DNA from: Dermatophagoides farinae
Taxonomy: Eukaryota > Arthropoda > Arachnida > Sarcoptiformes > Pyroglyphidae
Direction: 5' to 3'
DNA: 64,000 nt
Assembly (NCBI RefSeq): GCF_024713945.1
Contig: NW_027461519.1
Span: 62,001 to 126,000, forward strand
The notes beneath the pieces are model-generated. The model saw nothing but the letters and a program-made list of their open reading frames with translations, did not search any database and was not told the DNA's origin. Below, piece by piece: positions 29,708-38,958 of this stretch; position 1 is the first letter of the stretch, and every line of letters starts with the position of its first letter. A program made the position numbers and the translations under genes.

Positions 29708-31333
29708 TTAAACATTAGAATATATTAATCCGTTAATACTAGAGAATTGATTAGCTAAATTTACTGATTTAGTGATCGAATCCAGCACAACATCAGCTGG
29801 ATCTATTATGCCATTGTCAATCATTTTTACATATTCATTGTTTTTGAAATTAATTCCAATAAAATCACCATTTTTACTTTCAATAGGTTTATTAAGATAG
29901 TTAATTTTTTCTAAGGCTTCATTAATTTTCAGATTTGCGTTTCTAAGCATGGTTTCGATAGGTGTTTTTAAAGCCTCTGCTAAAATTGAATATCCTTGTT
30001 TATTTAAATTTTTATTTATTTCGTCTAGATAAAGCGATGCCATATAAAGCATAACCCCACCACCAGGTAGAATCCCAGATTTGATCGCTGTCTTGACTGC
30101 ATTGATGGCATCTTCTGCACGGTCATAAATTTCACCGAATTCTAATTGATTGGCTGCTTCTAAATCAATTTTTGCAATTTTATTTGTCAGTTTTGCAATT
30201 CTTTTATCCAGTTTTATTTTTTTAGACAAATCTTTCGTGTGTTTTAAACTTGAAGTCAAATCGTTAATATACATTTCTTTTTTGTCCTTATCTCCATTCC
30301 CAGATATAATCGTACACGAATTTTTAGTGACAATAGCTTCTTTAAGTTGACCTAAACTTTCTATGGAGATTACATTCTTAGACATAGGATTAACGATAGT
30401 AGCACCAGTTAAAACTGATATATCGTTTAAAATATCTATTTTGTTTAAATCAGATTCTTCTAATTTAATAACACAAACATCGAGTTGATGTTTCAATTTA
30501 TTAACTATTATAGTTTCTAACAATTCATCTGAAATCGACTTTGTTATTATTAATAAAGGCTTATTCGTTTTCAAACTATGTTCAAAGACTTCTATCAAAG
30601 AATTCATCGAAGTTAATTCTGAATTGGATAAAAGTATATTAACGGTTCCAGATAGATCGCATTGATTTAGTTTGAAGTTGTTAATAAAAAAAGACGAAGC
30701 AAACCCGTGATCTATTGAATATCCATCTGTAAAACTCACATTGTCTTTATTTGCAGGATAGTTGTTAATAGTTATAACTGCGTCATGACCTAATTCACTG
30801 TAAATTTTATATAGTATTTCAGAAATATTTTTATGATTATTTGAACTAATCAAAGCAATATTATATATATCTTTATTATTTGCAATTTTCACATAATTAG
30901 AGATGAATTCTGTAACTATTGAACTAGCTTCAGCTAACTGTTTTCTCAATTCATTTGAATTGTGCCCTTCCAAAATTGTTTTGTTATATAACGAAAGAAG
31001 TTTGCAGGCTAAAACCGTTGTTGTCGTCGTTCCGTCACCACTTTTATTGTTGACTCCATTAGCTATATTTTTAATCAGTTGAGCTCCAGTGTTTTTTATT
31101 GGATCTACGTTAAAAAAATTCCTAGCCACTGTAACTCCGTCTTTAGTTAACCTTATATTATTTGCTTCATCATTTAATAGTACGCATTTACCTTGTGGTC
31201 CCAATGTGGTTGAAACCATATCCGATATTGCATGAATACCTTCTAATAGTTTTTGACGGCTCTCAGGTCCTAAAAGAGAAATGTATTTGTTGTTAAAATT
31301 TTTATCATTACGATTACTAGTAGGTACTAACAT
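29708..31333 (-). CDS. Divergent chaperonin Cpn60/GroEL
   Basis: Group I chaperonin subunit, 541 aa, ATG start. Family signatures: TLGPQGKCVLL, TKDGVTVARN, GDGTTTTTVLA (nucleotide pocket with the conserved Asp), RAEDAINAV (catalytic Asp region) and GILPGGGVMLY. The apical domain is strongly diverged, and the C-terminus ends GLIYSNV without the GGM-rich tail of most mitochondrial and bacterial Cpn60. About 30 residues precede the conserved fold and form no obvious amphipathic presequence, so organelle destination (mitochondrion, mitosome or plastid) cannot be told. The coding sequence is very AT-rich. Confidence 0.88.
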   Translation of the reverse strand: MLVPTSNRNDKNFNNKYISLLGPESRQKLLEGIHAISDMVSTTLGPQGKCVLLNDEANNIRLTKDGVTVARNFFNVDPIKNTGAQLIKNIANGVNNKSGDGTTTTTVLACKLLSLYNKTILEGHNSNELRKQLAEASSIVTEFISNYVKIANNKDIYNIALISSNNHKNISEILYKIYSELGHDAVITINNYPANKDNVSFTDGYSIDHGFASSFFINNFKLNQCDLSGTVNILLSNSELTSMNSLIEVFEHSLKTNKPLLIITKSISDELLETIIVNKLKHQLDVCVIKLEESDLNKIDILNDISVLTGATIVNPMSKNVISIESLGQLKEAIVTKNSCTIISGNGDKDKKEMYINDLTSSLKHTKDLSKKIKLDKRIAKLTNKIAKIDLEAANQLEFGEIYDRAEDAINAVKTAIKSGILPGGGVMLYMASLYLDEINKNLNKQGYSILAEALKTPIETMLRNANLKINEALEKINYLNKPIESKNGDFIGINFKNNEYVKMIDNGIIDPADVVLDSITKSVNLANQFSSINGLIYSNV

Positions 31334-31434
31334 AGTGATTTAATGCTTGAAATATTTTAGGTTAAATATTAAAATTCTTAGGCATTGTATTACTTAATAT
31401 TTTTATAAACTTATAATAAATGAAATCTTAATCA

Positions 31435-33387
31435 ATGGCTGATAAAGTAATAACTTTTGGAAAACACAAAGGAAAATCTTTCCAAAACATTTTTGAGAAG
31501 GGTATGTTTTTAAACGGTATTAATTTTATTAGAAAAAAGTTATTGTGATTGGATACTATCATTAGAAAATGCTTCAGGACAGTTAAAAGAATTGAAAAAT
31601 TTTATTTGTGAAAGCAAATCTGCTGCAACTCTTCCAAATTTAGACTTTAAAATAAGTTCAACTGCTTCGTAAGTTTTCGTCATTACTCATTTATATATTA
31701 ATTCAGTAGTCAAACACAAAATGAAACGTCGAAAAACATGAAAGCTTCGCAAAATAGTCAGGAGAACCATGAAAAGTTGGTTTTCGAAGTTTTAGATTGT
31801 AACTATGGAAAATTATATTACTCTGTAGAAAATAAGTTAGATGAATTTTTGCCCGAATCAATATTCAGGCTGATAGCAAACTATTTACATAAACATTCTG
31901 GTTTCGAAGTTGGTTATGTATTTAAAATGACTGAAATACGTCAAATTATCGAAATCATGTCAGATATAGTACCATTAGAACTGCCTCCTAAATTTTTGTT
32001 AACAGCACTAGAAATTAAATACGAACCTGTTGAGTTTAATGAAAGCCTCACAAATACACATAAAGGCGCTGGTTTGTTATTTAATGCTTTGAAACCTTTT
32101 CAGCGCGTGGGAGTAAAGTTTGGCTGCGAAAGAAATGGAAAGTGTTTAATTGCAGACGAAATGGGTTTAGGAAAAACTCTGCAGGCTTTAGCTCTAGCAG
32201 CAAATTTTAGGGGAGACTGGCCAGCCATAGCAATTGTCCCTAGTTCATTAAAAGATCAGTGGAACATTCAAATAAGAAAATGGTGCTCGAATTTATTTGA
32301 AGATATTGACGAACAATTGCAAATAATAAATTCTGGTTCTGATGTGGTAAAAAAAAATATTAAATTCTTGCTGTGCAGTTATGAAATGGCCTCTAAAGTA
32401 GATGCTAAATCAGTAAATTTCCAGTTAACTATTTTAGATGAAAGTCATTATCTCAATGATTTAAAAAGCAAACGATCACGTACCATTTTACCCTTTATTA
32501 AAAAAATGAAGCGCATCATTTGTTTGACAGGTACACCTGCGTTAAATGCACCGGTTGAGCTTTATGTTCACTTTTTGATGTTGTATCCCACTAAAATTAG
32601 TTTGAATGAATTTGCTGATAGGTATTCTATTAGAAAATACAATAAGTTTTCCCGAAGAATTGAATATTCAGATATAAGGTTAGAAAAAGAATTATATTTT
32701 CTGCTATCATATACGTTTATGATACGTAGAAAAAAATTGAATGTCTTACAAGAACTACCGGATAAAATTAGAGAACCCATTTTCGTAGATATATTGGAAG
32801 AAGAATCTTTGCCAATACAAACTAAACTCAAACAACTGCAGGGCAACATACTTTCAAATGTTGAATCGAAATTACTTATAAACGAGCTATTCAAATTAAC
32901 AGGCTCCGCAAAGGTCAAGATTTTAAAAAGTTACATAGAAAATATTATGCACAAAGCTCATAAGTGCGTCATTTTTGCTCATCACATCGAAGTGTTGAAG
33001 AAAATTAAAGAAATAATCGAGAATTTGAGATATAATTATATTTACATTGATGGATCAATTGCAATTTCAAGCAGGAAAAAATACATCGATCAGTTTGTAA
33101 AAGGAGATGCCAGCGTAGCAATTTTGTCTGTTTTGGCATGTGGGACTGGGTTAGAATTTTCCGTTGCTGACTCAGTTGTATTTGCAGAGTTGTATTGGGT
33201 GCCCGGTGTATTATTACAAGCAGAAGACAGAGTTCATAGAATAGGGTCTAATCACAAAACAATAAAAGTTTATTATATGATTGCGAAAAACACAATTGAT
33301 ATCATTGTTTGGAAAAAACTGAATAAAAAATGGAAATCTTTAAGTTCTGGTTTGAATGGGCTGACTGAAACTTTTGTAAATTCTTGA
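31435..33387 (+). CDS. SMARCAL1/ZRANB3-like SNF2 helicase with N-terminal FGKHKGK module
   Basis: Three exons: 31435-31501, 31533-31668 and 31707-33387 (introns 31 and 38 nt), 627 aa. Exons 1-2 encode FGKHKGKSFQNIF and KSYCDWILSLEN, the pattern of a small domain (FGK-KGK...Y--WIL) seen in Exo X C-termini and DUF3820-like proteins. Exon 3 encodes a complete SNF2 motor: LKPFQRVGV, I ADEMGLGKT, II DESH, III LTGTPALN, ILSVLACGTGLEF and QAEDRVHRIGS. DESH and AEDRVHRIG are typical of annealing helicases (SMARCAL1/HARP, ZRANB3) that remodel stalled forks. The ATG at 31738 is in frame but internal. Both junctions keep the frame. Confidence 0.87.
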
Positions 33388-33521
33388 ACTATTTTAGATA
33401 ATATTATTAATTAATGAAAATTTCAATTATACAAGCAATATATTGAAAAGTTAGATAAAATAAAAAATACAATCTAATATTTAATGTAACAAATAGATAG
33501 GTAAAAACGAATTGAATAATT

Positions 33522-34259
33522 ATGTCTCGTTACGATTCTCGTACAACTATATTTTCGAACGAAGGTCGCCTGTTTCAAGTGGAGTATGCGTTAGAATCCA
33601 TTAGCAATGCGTCAACTACCATTGGCATTGTAACTATACAGGGAATTGTATTGGCAGCAAACAAAGTGAAAACTTCCAAATATGTTGAGCGTGAACGAGG
33701 AACTGAAAAACTTCACGCAATAGATAGAAACATCATCTGTGCATCCGCTGGATGGACAGCTGATGCAAACGTACTGATTAATCTAGCTAGACGTATTTCT
33801 CAAACTTATTTGCATACCTATAACAAGCACATAAACCCGACTAAGCTAATCTCTAATCTTTGCGATAAAATCCAATCGTACACTCAAAATGGAGGATTGC
33901 GTCCATTTGGGCTTGCGTTAATGTTTGCAATTGTAACTTCTAAAAACGAATACAAAGTGGTATTAACGGACCCAGCTGGAAATTTTAACACGTGGAAAGC
34001 GATTGCGATAGGGCAAGAAAATGTGTTTGCTCAATCTTTGCTTAAACAAGAATACACTGAAACTCTCACTCTTCAGCAAGGGCTTGAACTCGCCGCTAAA
34101 ATTTTAAAAACAGTTGGAAGCACAATCGACATAGAAGCTTCTGCAGAATTTGCTGTTTTATCTAAACAAGATGATAGTGTTAATTATAGAATACTGCGTA
34201 CTGATGAAGCAAAAGAACTGATGATTAATGCTAATAGAGTCGATTTAATTGAACCTTAA
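33522..34259 (+). CDS. 20S proteasome subunit alpha-4 (PSMA4 type)
   Basis: 245 aa, ATG start. N-terminal alpha-ring signature MSRYDSRTTIFSNEGRLFQVEYALE, typical of PSMA4/yeast Pre9. Further matches are AGWTADANVLINLARR, KIQSYTQNGGLRPFGLALMF and LTDPAGNFNTWKAIAIG. Like all alpha subunits it lacks the catalytic N-terminal Thr. It forms part of the outer ring that gates the 20S core. Length is normal, without the Lys/Glu-rich tail of animal PSMA4. Confidence 0.95.
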   Translation: MSRYDSRTTIFSNEGRLFQVEYALESISNASTTIGIVTIQGIVLAANKVKTSKYVERERGTEKLHAIDRNIICASAGWTADANVLINLARRISQTYLHTYNKHINPTKLISNLCDKIQSYTQNGGLRPFGLALMFAIVTSKNEYKVVLTDPAGNFNTWKAIAIGQENVFAQSLLKQEYTETLTLQQGLELAAKILKTVGSTIDIEASAEFAVLSKQDDSVNYRILRTDEAKELMINANRVDLIEP

Positions 34260-34358
34260 ATTAGAAGACTTCTTTCAATTTGACTTCAACAATTTTGCTC
34301 ACAGCATTGTTTTAAATTTTTAGGTTCCGTTTAGATTCATTAAAAATACTAACCGTTC

Positions 34359-37300
34359 TTAGTAACTATTAAAAAACAAAATTCTTTGATTCTGTAGACC
34401 TATTAATCTTTGATGTACTTTGAGTAGTTTAGTAACCGAACAATTATAATTGTGTGATAAAATATTTGGAATGCTTATTGTGGTGACATTATTATTTGTA
34501 TAAGTTATTTTTGAAGAAAAGACCATGTTTGGGTTCCCTATAACAAAAATTTTATATTCTAGCGGTTCTTTACTTAGCAGAGACAAAGGTAATTGATCAA
34601 GATTAACTGCTTGTTCATCTGCTGTGCTATCAGCTTGATTCGCTGCTGGAATTTTGTTAAATATTATTTGTATTATATTCGTCTGATAAGAAACAAATAT
34701 GGAATTAGCGTCTAAGTATACTGTGTAATACGTTTTTGCAATTAGGCATTTGTAGCTTTGCCGGCTCAATACGCTACTACTGAAGCTTTTTTTTTTATTT
34801 ATGCTATCTGTTGTTTGCATTATCGGGTTTTCGTTGATATTTATCATTAAGGTTGGTTGCTTAGATTTAATATTAAATAATAAGAGGCATAACTGTTTGG
34901 CCGTATTCTCATCAATGATGCATGAACTGATCCAAATATACGCATGAGAAAAATGTTTTCTATTGCTGCAAACATTTAAAATATAATGATTGTTTATATC
35001 GAAATTTTCGTTATTTTTCAAAAAGTAGCTGGAGCTATTTTGAAAATAAATGTCTGGATCTTTGTATTTTTCTTTAAAAGAAAGAGATTCGTCTAATGAT
35101 TGGTCAGAAGCAATGATAAAATTTTCTCTATATAAGTCATCTTTTTCGGGTGGTGTTTGACTGACCATAGAGTTCCGCTCATATCGTGAGCACGAAGATT
35201 TGTCCAGCAAGCACCAAAATTCAGTAGAAAGGAACGATAGTTTTCCGTCGTTTGCCAGTATTACAAGTATTTTCATTTCTGAAATATAGTATGATTTTAT
35301 TACCATTAGCTTTGGTAAGGGTATGCTGAAAATATAATAAATTGTACTGTTATAATATAAAACTTGACCGTTTTCGAAAACAAAATAGTAAGCGTTTCTG
35401 GTTTCATGCACTGATACTAAAAAGAATGATGTTTTTATACATGATAACTGATCAATTTTTTTAAGCTTGTTCTTCAAAATTTGACAGATAACTAATTCAT
35501 TAGCAGTTTGTATGTAAAGTTTGTTGTTTAAACAAATATAATGCTTTATATCAGCAAATTCTTTTTTCAGGTCCATACAGCTAAAAACTGAAGTTGGAGG
35601 GGTAAATAGGCAAAGTTCAAAGATTTTGTTTTTAAAAATTATATAAAGAGTATCGTTTATACTTAACAACGTTTTAATATTATTGATGATGATTGAATAG
35701 CTGAAATAATAATTTTTATGTTTGGATTGGAGGTATTTGAAGTTTATCGTATTTTCATAAATATTGACGGTCTTAGAGAGCGTACTGAAATGTGTGTTCA
35801 ATAAAATATTCGGGATCATATCGCAATAATATGGTAAACCTTGTTCTGAAACCGAACTAAGTTTCAAATTAGGGATTTCGTAATTCGCTTTCGAAACGTT
35901 AAGTAATTTTAAATTGATATCGTGCAGTAGTTTCTCATGAGGCATTAACATTTTGTTGAATAATTTTTGAACAGAAGAAAGCAAACCTAATAATTTATAA
36001 TTAATTTTGTTTGTACGCATTAGTAATCTGGCAAGTATGTAATAACTGAACGAAGAAGTAGTAAAAATATTAATGTCGGTGTTATCGAGTATGTAATTTA
36101 AAATCTCTGAATTTAAAACTGTATCTGTGAAAAACTCTGTGAAAAACAAATGTATTTCAATACAAAAGTCGTTTGAAGCAACCATTTTTTGAGAAAAATA
36201 CGAATAAAAGTATTTGAAACAACGATTAAAACTGTCTTGTGCAAGCGAAGCTCGGAGTTTCTTAAATATTCTAATTTTAATTAAGTCTGTGATACTGATT
36301 TGATCTAATCGAGACAAAAACAAATTTATCAAACATTCAGAAATGTTATCCAAATTTTCATCGAAAAGATAAAATAGGGATTCAAATATGTTTATCTTTT
36401 TTATATCTTTTTGGAAAATTTCTTCTTCTATGAAAATAATGAAAAATTCATCTAAACTTTGATTGGCTGATAAGTTGGGAAACAGTAATTTGATAGCAGC
36501 TACAACTAAAACTAATGTATAATCGTCCGATTTTTTAGCTTTGATGTAAGGAATCAAGGAATGCTCAATTATTTTATCAGGCAATATTTTTAATATGGAG
36601 CATAACAAAATACCTTTACCTGGATAGATGTCGTTAGAAGAATCATTAAACTTTTTAAAAAGTAAAATTTGGTAAAGCAACAGTTCACCTATTTTACACT
36701 CTTTGTCAAGAGCTGGTTCATTTTTTGTGTCATTATAATGATTTGAAAAGCAATGTTGCAGTAGCGAAGCAAAATGACTTGGGCCATCGTCAAGCTCTGT
36801 ATTGTTGACGTAAAAAGGTAATATAATATTTTGTTTCAAAGAAGTGGAACTTTTCAAAACATCATCTGTAATATCAATTTGGGCTGTTTTAATTGTGGGC
36901 TGAGTAGTTTTTGGTTCATCAACACTAGGTTGTTTTATAATAGTTCTATCATCGAGTGAAATTTCCTTTAACTTTGAACTGTCACTTTTAGGACTATTAG
37001 ACACAGATTTATCAGTTGAAGACAAACTTTTGTTAAAATTTACATTATCATAGGTAAAACTACTGGAATGTAAAAAGTCGTTGTTAAGGATTTGATTAGA
37101 ATTTTTGATTTTAGCCTGTTTTAAATAATCAACTTTTGCTGACAAAAACATAGAAGCATTTTGCCAATCAATCTGTTCAAGAAACTTATCATCTAACACG
37201 AATCTAAAATTTGGCTTGTTTGCAGCAAAAGCAAAAATATGAGGTTTGAACTTTTCATATAAACTGTTTTGATAATCACACAAGTACTTATTCTTAGTAA

Positions 37301-38531
37301 AATAATACAAAAAACTACAAAGTAGCAAAAAAGATAAATAGTTGTTTTCAAATACTTGGGACAAAAATTTATACAGCTCTAGAGCAGAAAAATCATCATA
37401 GGATAAGAATTGTGTTGTTTTAAAATAATCATGAAACAAATGATCAAACAGAAAAGACTCGTCAGAAAAATTTAACATTTTTTCTAGTAAGATGTACAAA
37501 GATGGATTTTTGGTTTTTATTAAAGCTAGATTTAGTGTTGTTGAATAATCGTAAAAATTATCGCTAGTATTTATTGTTGAATTCGAAGACTTCGGATAAA
37601 TGTTAGTAACAAGTAGATCGATTACGGCTAAAGCTAAGTTAATGCAAAAAACAATTCTTTTATGAGCGTCATACTTTAGTGCTAAAAGTAACTTTCTCGA
37701 AAAAAGACTTTTAAAGACAGAGACTTTTAAGAACGTTGCTGCTATCAAATTATTTGTTGTTCCAGTAGTTTTATCTTCACAATTAAAAGCATTTAGATAA
37801 GAATTCACATTAGTTTCAAAATAGGAATCTAGCCCGAAAAGATTTTTTAGTATAGGAGCCTTGAATAAAGAGGTATGCTGTAGTATATCAAGGGTTTTTG
37901 TAATATCAACTAAATATAGATGGAGAGAATTGATTAAAACGAATGAATTTAATGTCAGATCTTCAGGAAAATAATTAAAACAGTCACACTGCATTCCAAA
38001 CAAAAAAAGCTGAGCCATTATAAGTTCTTTAAGTAACGTAGTAGCTGTGGTATACTTCGCAAGATTATTTCCAATCTTTTTTCTAACTATTACGGAATAA
38101 TCGGTTGTTGTTATTAACGATAACTCTGGCTGAAAATGCGATCTTAAAAAGTAACAGCTGCTCAAAATAACTTTGATATTATTGTAAATTTGTTTTTCGT
38201 ATCTAATAAGTGAATTGTAATTAGGCTGGTTTTTAAGCTCGAAAAACGTGCTAGCATTCATACAAGAAAAAACTGAAAACGTTAATCGACGTTCGTTTAG
38301 CGTTAAATAATAAATTAATGAAGAACTAAACAAAATTGGGCGTGCAATTAGCCTAATGAAGAAAGAATTGTCTTCATCGTCATTTACTTTGTGGAAACTA
38401 CTTAAAATGCCTTGAAAAATAATAGCACTGCTTGAAACGTTGATCAGTTTTCGATAAAAATTAATGGCATTCAAAGAAAATAGATTTTTCGAATTAAGCG
38501 ATAATCTATTGGGATTGGCGGAATAAAGCAT
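34359..38531 (-). CDS. Very large orphan protein, 1390 aa
   Basis: ATG start, one uninterrupted frame. The first two thirds look alpha-helical and Leu/Phe/Asn-rich, with a Ser-rich disordered insert near residues 485-560 (SLSSTDKSVSNSPKSDSSK, TTQPTIKT). The last third has short beta-strand-like repeats (LLSINDTLYIIFKNKIFELC, LNNKLYIQTANELVICQIL) suggesting a degenerate propeller. A helical scaffold plus propeller would fit a vesicle-coat, nucleoporin or large E3 protein, but nothing decisive is visible. Genuine coding is supported by length alone. Confidence 0.75.
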   Translation of the reverse strand: MLYSANPNRLSLNSKNLFSLNAINFYRKLINVSSSAIIFQGILSSFHKVNDDEDNSFFIRLIARPILFSSSLIYYLTLNERRLTFSVFSCMNASTFFELKNQPNYNSLIRYEKQIYNNIKVILSSCYFLRSHFQPELSLITTTDYSVIVRKKIGNNLAKYTTATTLLKELIMAQLFLFGMQCDCFNYFPEDLTLNSFVLINSLHLYLVDITKTLDILQHTSLFKAPILKNLFGLDSYFETNVNSYLNAFNCEDKTTGTTNNLIAATFLKVSVFKSLFSRKLLLALKYDAHKRIVFCINLALAVIDLLVTNIYPKSSNSTINTSDNFYDYSTTLNLALIKTKNPSLYILLEKMLNFSDESFLFDHLFHDYFKTTQFLSYDDFSALELYKFLSQVFENNYLSFLLLCSFLYYFTKNKYLCDYQNSLYEKFKPHIFAFAANKPNFRFVLDDKFLEQIDWQNASMFLSAKVDYLKQAKIKNSNQILNNDFLHSSSFTYDNVNFNKSLSSTDKSVSNSPKSDSSKLKEISLDDRTIIKQPSVDEPKTTQPTIKTAQIDITDDVLKSSTSLKQNIILPFYVNNTELDDGPSHFASLLQHCFSNHYNDTKNEPALDKECKIGELLLYQILLFKKFNDSSNDIYPGKGILLCSILKILPDKIIEHSLIPYIKAKKSDDYTLVLVVAAIKLLFPNLSANQSLDEFFIIFIEEEIFQKDIKKINIFESLFYLFDENLDNISECLINLFLSRLDQISITDLIKIRIFKKLRASLAQDSFNRCFKYFYSYFSQKMVASNDFCIEIHLFFTEFFTDTVLNSEILNYILDNTDINIFTTSSFSYYILARLLMRTNKINYKLLGLLSSVQKLFNKMLMPHEKLLHDINLKLLNVSKANYEIPNLKLSSVSEQGLPYYCDMIPNILLNTHFSTLSKTVNIYENTINFKYLQSKHKNYYFSYSIIINNIKTLLSINDTLYIIFKNKIFELCLFTPPTSVFSCMDLKKEFADIKHYICLNNKLYIQTANELVICQILKNKLKKIDQLSCIKTSFFLVSVHETRNAYYFVFENGQVLYYNSTIYYIFSIPLPKLMVIKSYYISEMKILVILANDGKLSFLSTEFWCLLDKSSCSRYERNSMVSQTPPEKDDLYRENFIIASDQSLDESLSFKEKYKDPDIYFQNSSSYFLKNNENFDINNHYILNVCSNRKHFSHAYIWISSCIIDENTAKQLCLLLFNIKSKQPTLMININENPIMQTTDSINKKKSFSSSVLSRQSYKCLIAKTYYTVYLDANSIFVSYQTNIIQIIFNKIPAANQADSTADEQAVNLDQLPLSLLSKEPLEYKIFVIGNPNMVFSSKITYTNNNVTTISIPNILSHNYNCSVTKLLKVHQRLIGLQNQRILFFNSY

Positions 38532-38737
38532 AATGACCAGCGTTTTTTAAGCAAAAATGACACAGTTGCATATTTATTCACATGTAAGCAGATGATTTAT
38601 AAACATTTAGGTATTCTATATAATATTAGCTAATAAATCAATAAAAAGGTAATTTTAAGCGATAATAAAATAATCGACATAACATAATATATTATTATAA
38701 TTTACAAAATTTTTGCGTTTCGACAAGAAGTATAAAT

Positions 38738-38816
38738 CAATAGATGATGAGTACAAAATCAGTTACCTATCCGATTTACGTGGGGATAATCTGATGCACC
38801 ACCACTCTGATATGCT
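38738..38816 (+). ncRNA. C/D box snoRNA candidate with 18S rRNA complementarity
   Basis: C box ATGATGA at 38744-38750 and D box CTGA at 38807-38810. The 12 nt ending two bases before the D box (ATGCACCACCAC, 38794-38805) are perfectly complementary to the universal SSU rRNA element GTGGTGGTGCAT. A weak internal C'-like CTGATGC lies at 38791-38797 and a possible D' CCGA at 38771. A short ATA/TAT stem flanks the boxes. The U32/snR40 family guides methylation in the same 18S element, but the register here predicts a G about 4 nt further 3'. It lies some 30 nt upstream of the U24 gene, same strand. Confidence 0.7.
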
Positions 38817-38847
38817 TGTAAATTACAACAGTTAAACTATAATGTTA

Positions 38848-38922
38848 GATGAAATGATGAGAAAAGTTGCTACTACTGACTTATCTTTGATGATCAGTTT
38901 ACACCAAGATCTCTGATGCATT
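38848..38922 (+). ncRNA. SNORD24: U24 C/D box snoRNA (SNORD24/snR24)
   Basis: Boxes in order: C ATGATGA (38854-38860), D' CTGA (38876-38879), C' TGATGAT (38888-38894) and D CTGA (38913-38916). The sequence before D (CACCAAGATCT, 11 nt) and before D' (TTGCTACTA, 9 nt) are complementary to adjacent parts of the conserved LSU rRNA stretch AGATCTTGGTGGTAGTAGC, one base apart. By the D+5 rule the targets are the C in AGATC and the A in GTAGTA, exactly 12 nt apart, as for the known U24 sites (yeast 25S C1437 and A1449). The 3' end CTGATGCA also matches human U24. Independent transcription or a dicistron with the neighbouring snoRNA is likely. Confidence 0.95.
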
Positions 38923-38958
38923 TTAAATTTATTGTTTTTTTAAGTCATACATGAATGT

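Noticed and set aside
31738-33387. SMARCAL1-like gene starting at ATG 31738
   Set aside because: The frame continues upstream through a proper acceptor into two exons with a conserved domain.
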